From contig NC_086375.1 in NCBI RefSeq assembly GCF_036588685.1, forward strand, positions 51,406,955-51,470,954: a DNA stretch of 64,000 nucleotides, given 5' to 3'. Under the pieces are notes generated by a model. It saw only the letters and a list, made by a program, of their open reading frames with translations. It was not told where the DNA came from and searched no databases. Source of the DNA: Mytilus trossulus. Taxonomy: Eukaryota; Mollusca; Bivalvia; Mytilida; Mytilidae. Numbering within the stretch: position 1 is the stretch's first letter; each line of letters opens with the position of its first letter. Positions 46,513 to 59,002 of the stretch are shown piece after piece. The translations under genes and the position numbers were made by a program.

Positions 46513-46769
46513 GTTTCTCTAATGATTAAAATGACATTTTCTTTTTTTGTTTACCGAAAATCCCCTTCGAGTGCCTTTCACATTGCACGAAGTTGTCAAT
46601 TTCATTAACACCTGTTATCATATTTTGGTTCATCCAGTCAGCCAAAAAGGTCATGACCCTTAAAATCATCCAATGATCTTCTGAGATCACCAGCAACCAC
46701 ACGTTGATTAAATTTTTTTATACAATGGGTTCGAAAAGGGATAAATTTCCATAGAATTAGAGAAATATA

Positions 46770-47060
46770 TATATGTATATTCTTTATAGTATCTGAGATA
46801 TGGAATTGATCACAGACACTTAACCTTGTTCATTGATCCATGAAATGAGGTCGAGGTCAGATGAAAACTGTTTGAAAGACACGAAGACCTTTCAAAATGG
46901 GCACATACTATTTATAGTTCCTAGTATACTACAACTCATAATAAGAGAGAAATTAACATTACAAAAAAATCTCAACTAGATTTCAAGTAGTCAACGAACC
47001 ACGAAAATGAGGTCAAGGACAACGGACATATGACAAACGAAAAATGCATTACATATGGCA
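46770..47060 (+). repeat. Further accaaatatag-family core units
   Basis: ACCTTGTTCATTGATCCATG, AAATGAGGTCGAGGTCAGAT and a second set at about 46995–47030 (AACCACGAAAATGAGGTCAA) are diverged units of the family at 45560. This continues the same array beyond the SINE and palindrome, which therefore look inserted into it. Confidence 0.5.
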
Positions 47061-47175
47061 TCTATATAAAAATATTAAGCATCTAGGTGTTTCACCTTAA
47101 AAAAAAGAAGCTTTTAAGTAGTTAGCAACCATGGACAACACAGGCGTCGCCTGATCACTATCACTCGAGCTTTTT

Positions 47176-47276
47176 CACAGGCACTTGTCTCAATAAAAAA
47201 AAATCCTATATACTTTATTATAACAAGGTTATAATAAGGTATATAGGAAAAAAAAATTCTGAGACAAGTGCCTGTG
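47176..47276. mobile_element. 101-bp foldback with 8-bp target duplication
   Basis: CACAGGCACTTGTCTCA at the left is mirrored exactly by TGAGACAAGTGCCTGTG at the right. Inside, TCCTATATAC and TTATTATAAC also pair with their inverse around a short AAGG centre. AGCTTTTT lies on both sides (47168–47175 and 47277–47284). An 8-bp duplication and CA-starting ends suit a hAT-type MITE. Confidence 0.8.
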
Positions 47277-48159
47277 AGCTTTTTGCATCAGAAGTCTCAG
47301 ACTCGATAAAAAAACTAGGAAAGATTGGGCAAAAACTTTTATAAAGGACCAGCAAGACAAGATCTACAAACAATTCACAATGGTTTAAATTGTCGGATGA
47401 CCCCTTATTAGTATTGTTCTCTTGAAAAACGATTTTGATCATTTTTGGTGTTGTTGCTTACTATTTGAAAATCTATATAAGATAGATAGATACTTTAATA
47501 AGCAAACATGGTCAGCTAGGCTAGAGAGACAAAGATGGAGAGTATACATTGTTGAAGATGCACATTAATGAATGTCCTTAAACTAGTCATTGTTAGGCCA
47601 TTTATAGCTTGCTGTTCAGTTTGCGCTAAGGCTTTGTGTTGAATTTACTTTGACTTATAATGGTTTACTTTTACAAATTGCGACTTGGATGGAAAATTGT
47701 CTTATTGGCACTCATACCAAATTTTATGAGTGAATTCCGTTTCTAAATTAAAAATAGGCACAGAACATGGGAGGTAAAAAAAAAGCCTGAAAGCATCAAT
47801 TTCATTCCCACTAACTACCCTCTTTAAATTCAGCAATTGTTATTTAATAAAAATATTTGCTGTTATCTTCTTGAAAACTATCAAAGAGAAAACTTTTAAA
47901 CAGTAGAAATGACCAGAACAATACAGAAAGTGTCAAATGAACCTTTTCTAGATCAACTTAAATGATGATTTTTCAATATCTATTTTTTTTAAACTATAAG
48001 AACGTTAAAAAAAATTAGGATCTACAAATAAGTAAATGTTGACTTATCATCTTTTCACTCCTTCTAGATGTTGTTGCCCTTGAAAGCCTAATCTAAATCA
48101 TTGTTCTTTTTTTTCTGCAGAAAATATAACAGATAGTATAACAATAATGTGTCCGTATT

Positions 48160-48475
48160 CCACGAATGCCCCACTCGCACTTTCATTTTCTATGTTCTGT
48201 GGAACTTGAATTTTGGAGTAAAAACTCTAATTTGGCACTAAGACTAGAAAAATCATATCATAGGGAACATGTGTATTAAATTTTAAGTTGATTGGACTTC
48301 AACTCAATCAAAAACTACCTTAAATTTGAACAAAAACTTTAACCTAAAGTGGAAAAGACGAACGAATGAACGAACGGACGCACGGTACAACGAACGAACG
48401 GACGGTACAACGAACGAACGGACGCTCAGACCAAAAAACATAATGCCAATAAATGGGACATTGAAATTGTAAAAG
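48160..48475 (-). repeat. GCCCC-family repeat, minus copy
   Basis: On minus it reads the GAAGTTGAAGTCCAATCAAC body, TATGATATGATTTTTCTAG and, at the start, a CGTCCGTTCGTTCG microsatellite (plus-strand 48355–48425). GAATGCCCCACTCGC marks the other end. The copy is fairly complete but has lost the clean starting hairpin. Confidence 0.6.
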
Positions 48476-50010
48476 CAAAAGTGTTCAGCCAAAAAAAATC
48501 TTCTTAGTCAACCGTGGCTTGCCAAAACGGTCAGTTGCCGACTGCTTACATGCGTAATGGCCATTTTTAAAGATGGTTTTTATCAATTTTTCATTTTTTT
48601 TCAGAAACCAAAAGGCATTACAGAGATATAGAAACTGTTAATAGTAAAGGTTATTGAAACTGTCAATTAATCCCTAAGAAAGGTTTTTGCCCTTCAAGAA
48701 GATTTTTCTCTCACCATTTTTGCATTTTTTCATCAACTATAACTGAGAGAAACAAAGAAACAAACCAAGCATTGTGGCAGAGATTGTCAACAGCTTCCTT
48801 ATAGAAGTTTCTGTTTTTAAACAATTACTTTATATGGCAACAGTATCTTGCCAAAAAACCACGTAAGTCAAAGACCAAAATAAAACACCAGTTATTGGAT
48901 TAATTACCTTAACAGTTATTGTTATTTTTATTATTTTTTTAAACTATTTTTTTTTTATCTCAAAACTTTAATAGATAGTCACAAACGATGAATGTAAACT
49001 ATAAACAGTAAAACAATCTCATCAATACAAATCCTACAAAACACACTACATAGGAATAACAAAAAATCAACTATAACTGATTGCATTTAAGGAAAACTCG
49101 TTTTTTTTTCCATAACCCCAACAATTCCAATGTAGACTTCCTATACAAAAATAATCATGGTTTGACTATTAAGCTGACCAAGCTTGTTTTATTGGTATGG
49201 AAAAGAAAAACAAAATCCGAAATATAACGGATCATGACCCATCAGCACAACATGTAAACCAAAAACTTCTTCCAATCTAGCTTATTGCGGTGTTTCACGT
49301 TGTGCTTTCAATCTTGTGGTGCATCAAGAATTATGATGCAGTTTATTGTTTTTAGGAGCATCAGAAATTTTTCATGACCTCCATGATTCGATTAAAGAAT
49401 ATCCGGATATCCTATAGCTGAAATTTATTTTAGAATATCATGAAATCGATTAAACTATATCCATTAATCAAATATTTAATGTCTAAATTATTTCCGGATA
49501 TCATGAACATGAATAATGGAGGTACTGAAACGAAGCTTTTCTCAACTTCACAACCTGTCAATTTCACGGTAAGTCTTTTAAAAATAAGACAGCTATTTAT
49601 TTGTAAACGACTGTCCCAACTTTTAGTCCTGAGCATATATGGTCAAGGTAAATCTAGTTTGTATATTGTTATATAAGTATGACGGCCTGAAATTAAGTTG
49701 TGAGAGTTGTTAAATAAACCAAACTTTGTAGAATAATTTGTTAATAATTTATTAAGTTTACAACAGATGATCATAAATAAATTCTGTACAATTAAATGAC
49801 TGATTTGCATTTCAGAATAAAAACAACAATAACTTACAACATTAAAAGATCTTAAAGTATAACACATATGTAAAACAGCGAACGCGTTCGAAAAAAACTT
49901 CGCGAACTTGATATTTAGATTTTTAAAAATCAAGTTTCGTTTTTTCCTTCATATTTGAAATTGAAATTTTGATTTACCAATAAAGATAAAAGGTCAATAA
50001 TTGCGCTCAA

Positions 50011-51611
50011 TACGGGGCGCCGAATGGGACTCTTGTGGTTTTGTACAAAATTCAATTCTGTCATAACAAAATCATTTTTGTCTTACAAAACTATGTGCTA
50101 CAGACTTGTTTTGTGAGAACTTCAATTTTGTGATGACAAAATTCATTTGTGTAGACAAAATTCATTTTTGTCATGACAAAATTCATTTTTGTAGACAAAA
50201 TTCATATTTGTCATGACAAAAGTCAATTTTGTCTTAAAGGTATGCAAATATAAACATATTTGCATACAAAATTGACTTTTGTTACCTGATATGGAAATTA
50301 AATCACAAAAGTCAATTGTGTACGGTAAGATTCAATTTTGTGAGACAAAATTGACTTTTGTGAAACAAAATTAACTTTTGTGAGACAAAATTGACTTTTG
50401 TGAGACAAAATTGACTTTTGTGAGACAAAATTGACTTTTGTGAGACAAAATTGACTTTTGTGAGACAAAATTGACTTTTGTGAGACAAAATTCAATTTTG
50501 ACATTTTTGTTGAGACAAAATTCAATTTTGTCATTTTTGTTGAGACAAAAGTTAATTTTGTTAATTTTGTTGAGACAAAAGTCAATTTTGTAAATTTTGT
50601 TGAGACAAAAGTCAATTTTGTTAATTTTGTTGAGACAAAAGTCAATTTTGTCAATTTTGTTGAGACAAAATTCAATTTTGTTAATTTTGTTGAGACAAAA
50701 TTCAATTTTGTCAATTTTGTTGAGACAAAAGTCAATTTTGTCAATTTTGTTGAGACAAAAGTCAATTTTGTGACGACAAAATTCATTTTTGTGGTGACAA
50801 AATTCAATTTTGTAACAACAAAATTGACTTTTATGAGACAAAATTGACTTTCGTGAGACAAAATTGACTTTCGTGAGACAAAATTCAATTTTGTTGAGAC
50901 AAAATTCAATTTTGTTAATTTTGTTGAGACAAAATTCAATTTTGTCAATTTTGTTGAGACAAAATTCAATTTTGTCAGTTTTGTTGAGACAAAATTCAAT
51001 TTTGTCAATTTTGTTGAGACAAAATTCAATTTTGTTAATTTTGTTGAGACAAAATTCAATTTTGTCAATTTTGTAGAGACAAAATTCAATATTGTCAATT
51101 TTGTTGAGACAAAATTCAATTTTGTTGAGACAAAATTCAATTTTGTTAATTTTGTTGAGACAAAATTCAATTTTGTCAATTTTGTTGAGACAAAAGTCAA
51201 TTTTGTCAATTTTGTTGAGACAAAAGTCAATTTTGTGTAACAAAAGTCAATTTTGTGTAACAAAAGTAATTTTTGTGTAACAAAAGTAATTTTTGTGTAA
51301 CAAAAGTCAATTTTGTGTAACAAAAGTCGATTTTGTATGCAAATTAGTTCACAGAAACCAAACTAAACTAATTTAAATACAAAATTGACTTTTGTCGCTC
51401 AATTTTCAAATTAGGTAACAAAAGTCAAGTCTGTGTAACAAAAATGAATTTTGTCATGACAAAAGTGACTTTTGTCCGCTGATAGATAATTTTGTAGTAT
51501 GATACAAATTTTGTTAAACTGAACTCATTTTTGTTGAACAAAAGTCACTTTTGTCCGTACAAAATTGAATTTTGAGTACAAAACCACAAGAGTCCCATTC
51601 GGCGCCCCGTA
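50011..51611. mobile_element. 1.6-kb foldback made of CAAAA/TTTTG mini-hairpins
   Basis: Perfect 36-bp inverted termini (50011–50046 and 51576–51611, starting TACGGGGCGCCGAATGGGAC) enclose an array. CTCAA lies just outside both ends (50006–50010 and 51612–51616), a 5-bp target duplication. The interior is almost wholly CAAAATTGACTTTTG or CAAAATTCAATTTTG in both orientations: 20-bp units near 50341–50480, 30-bp units from about 50490 to 51220, then 20-bp units of opposite sense to 51330. Each unit is itself a small inverted repeat. Hairpins with ATGCAAAT flank the array on the left (50245–50272). Long open frames here are by-products of the periodicity. Superfamily unknown. Confidence 0.88.
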
Positions 51612-52253
51612 CTCAAAGCTTTGATTTTTTTATATATCTAATCAACACAAAGTTTAAATGTCTAAATATTGCTTTTGAATTACATGTTACAAAATTTGCA
51701 CTATTAATGGATTACTTCTTCTATGGATATATAGGCTGCATGCTCTTCAGAATAGCTCAATTTAAATTATAAAGCTTTCGTTTGAAAATTTTATATAATC
51801 CCTTACTTAAAAAGAACAAAGATCATCTAACATTTTTTTTAAAGAATAAGGCGTTAGTTATCCTTATGATCACAAATTAAAATAAGCTGGAATCTATTAT
51901 TTCCCAGCTGAGCAGATACTTTATATAAGAAGCCACAAAATGTTAGTGACTTTATAATGAAATTCCGAATCCAGCGTACTAATTCCCCCAATATTCCTAA
52001 AACTATGAGAATATTAAGTATACTGTTATTTTACTTTTAGTAGAGTTCCAACAGATTAAAGAGTCAAATAAATGTCAAACAGTCATACTAGATGCAACAT
52101 TTATCAAATATGGTATGGAATGTTCACAGTGGGAATGTTCAAAATTCACTAAACGTTTATAAATACTTCAATGAGATCACATAACAGACATTTACAGCTC
52201 ATTCACACTAACACTCATACGAAAGAGTCCTTCAACCAAATCACACCACGTGG

Positions 52254-52455
52254 TTATATTTTTGCTGCTGCTGGTTGTTGAAACTGCTGATGTTGCTGTG
52301 GCTGTTGAAACTGTTGTTGTTGATTTGGATTATACTGCTGCTGTTGTTGTTGTTGTTGTTGATTTGGTTTGTATTGTAGTTGCTGCTGTTGCTGCGGCTG
52401 TTGTTGGTTAAATTGTTGAGGATTTTGTTGAAATTGTTGTACATTGCCACCTATC

Positions 52456-52490
<35 letters not shown>

Positions 52491-54762
52491 CCATTGCATG
52501 TATTGCTGGTATTGTTGCTGTTGCATGTGAGCTTGTTGTTGCATATTCACTTCGTTATGATGTGCCATTTGTTGTTGTTGTTTGATATAATCACGCTTTC
52601 TTGCTGACATGTATTCTGGGTATGAAATGTAGCCATCATGGTTGAAATCGTCATCTTTCAGAACGTTGTCAATAACATCTGAAATAACAGTGGCAAATGT
52701 AAAATTCAAGATTTGCACTAGTGACTCTTACTTTTAAATACGTTTACCCCTGGTTGTACACATTGCCTTTTTTTAAAACCCGTGTTGCATGTACATTTAA
52801 TGGGATCTTATTTAAATTTACAATTCTCACTATTTAACTAATTATCGAAATTTGTTTTTCCAAGTATAGCTTTTTCAAATAATTAAACAAAGCAAAGGAC
52901 GTATAATGGGTTGTGCATTTTAGATTAGCATTGAAAAAAAACCAATGCAAACATTGTCGAATAGACTTGAAAACATTGCCCATGATTAGTTGAATAAAGG
53001 AACTCTATGCCCACATTCCTTTTGTCAATGTTACAGTTATTCCTTGAAGTAAACCATTACCTGCAAAATACTGAAGTGAACCAGCTTTCCTTTCCGCTTG
53101 CAGTTTCTCTATTTCTGCTTCTGTTTTTCCCTGTTTCTCTTGTGGTTGTATCTCAAACATATGCTGAATATGGCTTAGAGCTGCCATGATCTCAAGACCG
53201 TCTAATTTGGTATCATTGTTTGTGTCATGTAATCTAAAATAAATAACAGAAAATTATTTAAACAAAGGTTGAAATATCTTTAATTTTTTTTAAATATGTC
53301 GACAGCTGTACACAGTGTTCTTAGCGATTAACATATTTTTTGGGGCCATTTTTTGGGGTGATTTAGCAGAGTTTATTTGATTTTATTTGAGGTTTTTGGT
53401 TTAAATGGATTACTTGAAAATCAAAAGTTTTCAATCCATCGAGGATTTAAAATTACAATGCTTTATTTCGTGTTCCGATTAAAAGTTCTCTGTGTGTGTG
53501 TGTGTGTGTGTGTGTGTTTTGTGCGGTTTTTTTTTTAAAGATGTCACTGATTTAGACTTTCAAGTTTGATAGTTGTTTATTTCCTGTTTTGAATAAAATA
53601 ATACTACGGATCCGGTTCACCCTCGTGTTCATCTTGCTTGTTTTGACTGCTAAGAGACTAAACTATATATCTAGAATTCGATAACCATATAACATTTGTG
53701 TGCTCCGACTGTTACTGGAATACGTTCATATACAGTTTACTAGATTGTATAGGGGTGGCACATTTGTTTCTGACAAAGTTTTTGTTATAATTGGGTGTAT
53801 ATATTGCCACCAAGACACCAAGACGCATATTAGTATAACGTGTTGTTCGTTTGCTGCCTAGTTGATGTATACCAACATCCCTTTTTGTACAAACCAACAA
53901 AATTTAAGGGCTGCCTTGCATTCAAACCCTTCCAAAACATTGATTAAACTTTAATGACTTGTCCATTGGTTATTTCTTACATAAAGGGGTTAGGATTTAG
54001 CTAATTTATGGGTATGGTTAAGGTTAGGGATGAGGCTCAGCTCATAGTTTTTCTGTTGTTCATAATAGATAATAAGGAATATCCGAGCTCCAAATAAATA
54101 GATCTGTTAAGCTGTGTATAACTTCTTTACATAACTGTCTCCTTGTAAAATAGATTGATTGCTGTTATAGCGTAAAGTCCACTGCCAATGTTTCATGCAT
54201 TTTAAGCAAGAAGTATATTACCTGAAATAATGGAATTCCAATTCTTGTGGTGTCATTTTCTTTGTGACATCAATTTCATCCTTTAAATGTTCCTTTATAT
54301 GACTGAAAGAAAAATGTTATATTTCATAAACAAGGAGAAAGTTATTAAAAAATGTTTTACATGTCAATTTTTCCAATTTTGTTTTCAATCCTTTTTCGCG
54401 AGTAGATAATTTCTGATGAATGGAATTTAAAACATTGAACTCACATTATAATTTAAAGAGGCTTTACAATGTCGAATGTACTTGCAACGAAATTAAAGGC
54501 GAATTTCAAATCTGTATCTTCCACCTATACATATGAGATGAAATGTCTTTGGAAAGAGGTGACTTAACACTGCAAAAATACTTAGGTTACTTATATAATT
54601 CTAAACTTACGCTTCATCCTGTGTTAACGATGTGTCATGGAACCCCATGGTATTCGCTGGTGGTGGTGTAGCCCCTGGGGCAGGAGGAGCATGCCCATGA
54701 TTACCATGTCCTAAAACATAGCCCACACCAAGGAGCACTAGTAATATGATGCTGGAAGTCAT
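52254..54762 (-). CDS. MCFD2: MCFD2-like secreted EF-hand protein with polyglutamine-rich tail
   Basis: Coding exons in transcript order are 54762–54611, 54302–54222, 53233–53061 and 52678–52254: 831 nt, 276 residues, compatible phases. Residues 1–18 form a signal peptide (MTSSIILLVLLGVGYVLG), followed by a His/Pro-rich stretch. MTPQELEFHYFR, EF-hand 1 (81–92, DTNNDTKLDGLE) and EF-hand 2 (146–157, DFNHDGYISYPE) match MCFD2 in order. MCFD2 is the calcium-binding partner of LMAN1/ERGIC-53 in ER-to-Golgi transport of glycoproteins. Human MCFD2 is 146 residues and ends soon after EF-hand 2. Here about 108 more residues (169–276) follow, dominated by Gln with Asn, Pro, His and Met. Between the EF-hands lies a charged linker (KTEAEIEKLQAERK). 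The acceptor before the start exon (TTTAG) implies a 5' UTR exon upstream. Alternative: another secreted two-EF-hand protein such as CGREF1, a poorer match. Confidence 0.82.
53490..53516. repeat. (TG)n microsatellite
   Basis: About 13 TG dinucleotides lie in the intron between MCFD2-like exons 2 and 3. Confidence 0.95.
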
Positions 54763-55714
54763 TTCACTAAATAAAACAAGAAAATGGCTGTAAATCAGAT
54801 ATAATTTACATTTTGCTTACGAATAATAGGCTTCTGTCACATTTTGTTATATTTTTTTTAATTGCAGGACTAGAACTTGGTACTTGTTGACTGCAGAACT
54901 TACGTCTCCATATTTTGCTTTTGGTTAAATTCATCTCCTTGACTTTTTGACGTATTTTGGCTACAAAGACCGTCTTGTTTCCATAAATTTGTCAATAAAA
55001 ACTAGTAAATGTTGAAACAGGCGTTTGTTGAAATAAATAAATACACGTCTTCATCGTTTCCACTGCCTACCTGATTGCAAAGAGAGAGGATAGTTATAGT
55101 TTAAACATTTCTGCTCCAACCTCTAGTTATCTGTTAAATGAACATTTTCTTTTAGTAGAAGAGACAATAAAAGTGCCAGAAAAAAACTAAACCGGCGAAA
55201 AAGGGGGATGGCAACCAAATCACCAAGTACCTGTAGTGCAGAGTAAAATATATGGACAATTTATCTACCAACCTTGGTACTCACCACTAAGCTGGGATAT
55301 GATAAGAACAGACGATTCTACAAGAAATGAGCAGAATAACACGAAAATTGTGATTCATTTCCAAACATTACAACTAAAGTGTGTTTTGTAAAGCTCAATT
55401 CAGAACAAGCAAAAGTAAAACTGCTAAATGACTATGGTTTGATAACAAATAAGTTTGTTTTAAAACTATAAACATATACCTGTTAAATAAAAATCACCTT
55501 CTTTATATGCATGCATGTAAATGATGAATTATAAGTGTTGTTATCATTTTGTAAGTCTAGTAAGTCCACGTGTCTTTTTCTGATTTGATGTTTTGTTGTT
55601 TAAAGACGAGGATTGCATAAATGTATCCCATATGTACAACTTATATAATTTACACGAATAATCAAATTGATGTCAAATAGATGAAAAAATAATTATAAAA
55701 AGATGAAAACTTAC

Positions 55715-55860
55715 GTTCAATATGGTGCAGATTCATATACTTCCTTAGATATACCGGTGAATGTCATGAGGCCATCTTTACAACGTCTTCTGCCCCCAGG
55801 ACAGAACATTGACAACGAATGATTGATGTTTTTTGTGGTTACAATTATGATCCTGCATTA
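55715..55860 (-). other. Possible 5' UTR exon of the MCFD2-like gene
   Basis: On minus, ATATTGAAC is followed by GTAAGTTTTC at 55714, a strong donor. The first coding exon has a good acceptor 5 bp before its ATG, so a non-coding first exon is needed. The upstream limit is a guess. Confidence 0.3.
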
Positions 55861-56794
55861 TAAATTGTACTTGTTCGAAAGATCCCTTTTTTATGCCTAA
55901 AGGATTACATAACAATTGTGAAATTTAATGGTAGATTCAAGTGGGTGGTACGGTAGACCACCACCCCGTTGTCGAAAATGAAATTGTACAACGATAGAAA
56001 ACAACATAAAATAACTTTTTATTAACTTTTGTGTTAATGAACTCCGTACTCCTGTACAGTAAAACGTTGACAGAAGTAATTGTATGAATGATAGAGTTAA
56101 AAATACGAAAACGTGACATAACTTATTAAAATCATATTTATGAATTAAAGGAGGTGATAAAAAATGATTTATGCATAAGTAGATATAAGAAAGACAGCTA
56201 CTAACGACGTTAAGAAATAATTGATTGTTTTTTTGGGGGCTTTAATGTTCAGCGTCAAACCTTTCATGCGTTTTCGGGTCAAGTACGAACTAACAATAAA
56301 TGTATGAATGTGACAACCGGGTTGATGGAGGGACATTTTGAAAAAAAAGGTACTTTAATTGACTCTTTGTGCACAGGTTTTTACTTGAAACAGGCCATCT
56401 ATAGTCAAGGAGCTGTTACAAACTGGGTTATGTGCATGCAAAGATCATAACATGCTACTCAACCGAGACACCGGATTTTACACCGGCCTCTTTCTGATTT
56501 GACGTGAATGCGTATCTAGAAATCCACTCAATCGAAAAGGACGTATCTTGTTTTAGTAAAAGTCTTACTTCCGGACCAGATGAAGTCCAAGTGAACATAA
56601 TAGGAGCAAATACTTCATTGATTGTGTTTTTTTAGCTGTGTATCATTGTTGTTTTGTACAAAAATCCGGCCGTTAGTTGAATTGCTTTGAATTTGTCGTT
56701 TCTGATGCTTTTTAAATAGCTTACTTTGCGGTATGAGTTTTGCTCATTATTGAAGGTCGTACGATGTCCTTTACTTGCTAACTTCTACGTAATT

Positions 56795-57175
56795 TGATTT
56801 CTGGTCGAGAGTTGTCTCGTTGGCGACCATGCCACGTCTCCTTATTGTTTTTACATTTCTGTACACCAATCAATCCATTACGTTCACAAATATGTTTTTC
56901 TTTGTTAGATCTCATGATAAAAAAAAATGTTTTCAAATATACAAAACTCTCCACCCAAGTCACAATTTATAAAAGTAAACCATTATAAGTCAATATATAG
57001 TCTTCAACACGGAGCCTTGGGTCACACCGAACAGCAAGTTATCATCGCTATAAAGGCCCTAAAAATACTCTTGTAAAACCATTCAAACGGGAAAACCAAC
57101 TGTCTAATCTATACAAAAAATGAGAAACATATAGGAACCACACCAAGAAACGACAACTATCCAGTTATAAAATCG
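56795..57175. repeat. Retroposon fragments in opposite orientations
   Basis: The GAGAGTTGTCTCGTTGGCGA tail motif is on plus at 56795–56855. From 56945 a minus-strand piece matches 22497–22645 (AAGTCACAATTTATAAAAGT, GTAAACCATTATAAG, GTAAAACCATTCAAACGGGA). The two may be one element broken or two separate insertions. Confidence 0.55.
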
Positions 57176-57205
57176 ATAAGCTCACTAACAAGTAAAAATT
57201 TGCAA

Positions 57206-58257
57206 GGGTTCCGCGGAACCCAGTGTCTCGCCTACTTTTGCTGTAAATCGCATGCGCAACAAAAAAGAGGTAAAAATCAATAAAAATATTCCTCTTGATA
57301 CTATCTTATGATTGAAGAAAGCTTCTGTCCAAGTTTGGTAAAAATCTAGGATATATAATGAATCTAATAAATGTTTTGAAAACTTTAACTGCAGACTGTA
57401 TGTAATGTTAACTGGAAGAAAATCTAAGTCCATTAAAGTAAAATACAGAAAAAATGGAGTTATCTTTTTACAAAATTTAAATCTGGATACTATCTTATGA
57501 CCATAAATAAGCTTCTGTCCAAGTTTGGTAAAAACCCATGATATTTTATAAAAGTTATTAAAATTATAAAAACTTTAACCACAGAGTAAATGTTATGTTT
57601 CCCCTCAGAAAAAACTAAGTCCATTTAAAAGTAAAATACAGAAAAAATGAAGTTATCTTTTTACAAAATTTACTTCTGGATGCTAACTTATGATCATAAA
57701 TAAGCTTCTGTCCAAGTTTGGTAAAAAACCAGGATAGTTTAAGAAAGTTATTAAAATTTTAAAAACTTTAACCACAGAGGGAATGTTATGTTTCCCTGCA
57801 GAAAAACTAAGTCCATTTAAAAGTAAAATACGGAAAAAATGGATTTATTTTTTTACAAAATTTACTTCTGGATACTATCTTATGATCATAAAATAGCTTC
57901 TGTGCGAGTTTGGTACAAACCCAGGATAGTTTAAGAAAGTTATTAAAATTCTAAAAACTTTAACCACAGAGTGAATTTTATGTTTCCCCGCAGAAAAAAC
58001 TAAGTCCATTTATAAGTAAAATACGGAAAAAATGGAATTTTATTTTTTCAAAATTTTCTTCTGGATACTATCATATGATCATAAACAAGCTTCTGTCCAA
58101 GTTTGGTAGAAATCCAGTATAGTTTAAGAAAGTTATTAAAATTTCAAAAACTTTAACCACACAGTGAATATTTGTGGACGCCGCCGACGACGACGACGAC
58201 GGAATGTAGGATTGCTTAGTCTCGCTTTTTCGACTAAAGTCGAAGGCTCGACAAAAA
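57206..58257 (-). mobile_element. Tandem-core element with gggttccgcggaaccc end
   Basis: The left edge is a perfect 16-bp palindrome GGGTTCCGCGGAACCC. About five units of roughly 190 bp follow (TACTATCTTATGATCATAAA, AAGCTTCTGTCCAAGTTTGG, AACTTTAACCACAGAG). Then come a (GAC)n microsatellite (58177–58202) and a hairpin CGACTAAAGTCG near 58234. Other families here have the microsatellite at their start, so this copy probably reads on minus. No open frame. Confidence 0.7.
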
Positions 58258-59002
58258 TGACTCGTATCTTATTTTTTTTTAAATATTAATCATACGCTAG
58301 AAGAGGTAATTGTGAATGTTAGGGAAGATTTTTAAGGTTTCTAAGCAAATTGATGATAAAAGTTATCACTAAACATATACAAAGAACTAAGGCTATACAT
58401 AGTTATTCATTAAACTTATCATAATTTATTTGAATAACCCATGTTCTTATCAGTTAAAAAATATGCCTTTAGTTAACTCGTTTTGGTATCAAAAAGTCTT
58501 ATTGATTTTGGACCATACCTTGCTGTTTCTATATACTACAGGTATTCATGTGTTTGATAAGATGTACAATGATATCAACATTTTCTGCTATATAAGTATA
58601 CTGGCTTATGACGAAGTTAAATAAATAAAGAGCGAAATCTTTTAATACATACATGTATGTTCTATATTTTGTATGTCCTTTCAGTTATATCTTTTCTTTC
58701 TAGTTATGTCTGTGTTAAATCTTAATCTTGTTTTTATTTTATGGAAGCTGGTGCTACAAAAAAGCCGTTAAAACGCATAGTTTGCATATTACCTATCGCC
58801 AACCTCCCATTCGTGTGTTGGTTTGTCGTTAGAGTCACTGAATTTTGTCATTCATGAATTTGAGTTGATAATATACTGCGCCCGCTCTTATCATCATGAC
58901 TTTATCCTAACTGAATCTCATTAAAGGAATGACGACTCAAGTTTTCAGAAGTTCTCAGTAGCTTCAATAGTTACCGACCGAGTAATAAAGGTCGTTTAAA
59001 AA

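Larger units (their letters stand above)
40311..52253. other. Repeat-rich interval between RIOX1 and the MCFD2-like gene
   Basis: The two genes converge on this 11.9-kb interval. Apart from the RIOX1 3' UTR (to about 40.8 kb) it is mostly repeats, listed separately. Stretches without a named element (about 47.4–48.1, 48.5–50.0 and 51.6–52.25 kb) are AT-rich with no supported gene. One possible orphan exon is noted near 49503–49568. Confidence 0.55.

Noticed and set aside
50298-51323. Long minus-strand open frames (341 and 290 residues) in the CAAAA/TTTTG array
   Set aside because: They exist because the 30-bp unit is divisible by three and lacks stops; two frames are open at once and shorter ones exist on the other strand. 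Composition is pure repeat with no promoter or splice context.
52380-52607. Plus-strand Leu-rich open frame of 75 residues
   Set aside because: It is the antisense of the glutamine-rich tail of the MCFD2-like gene.
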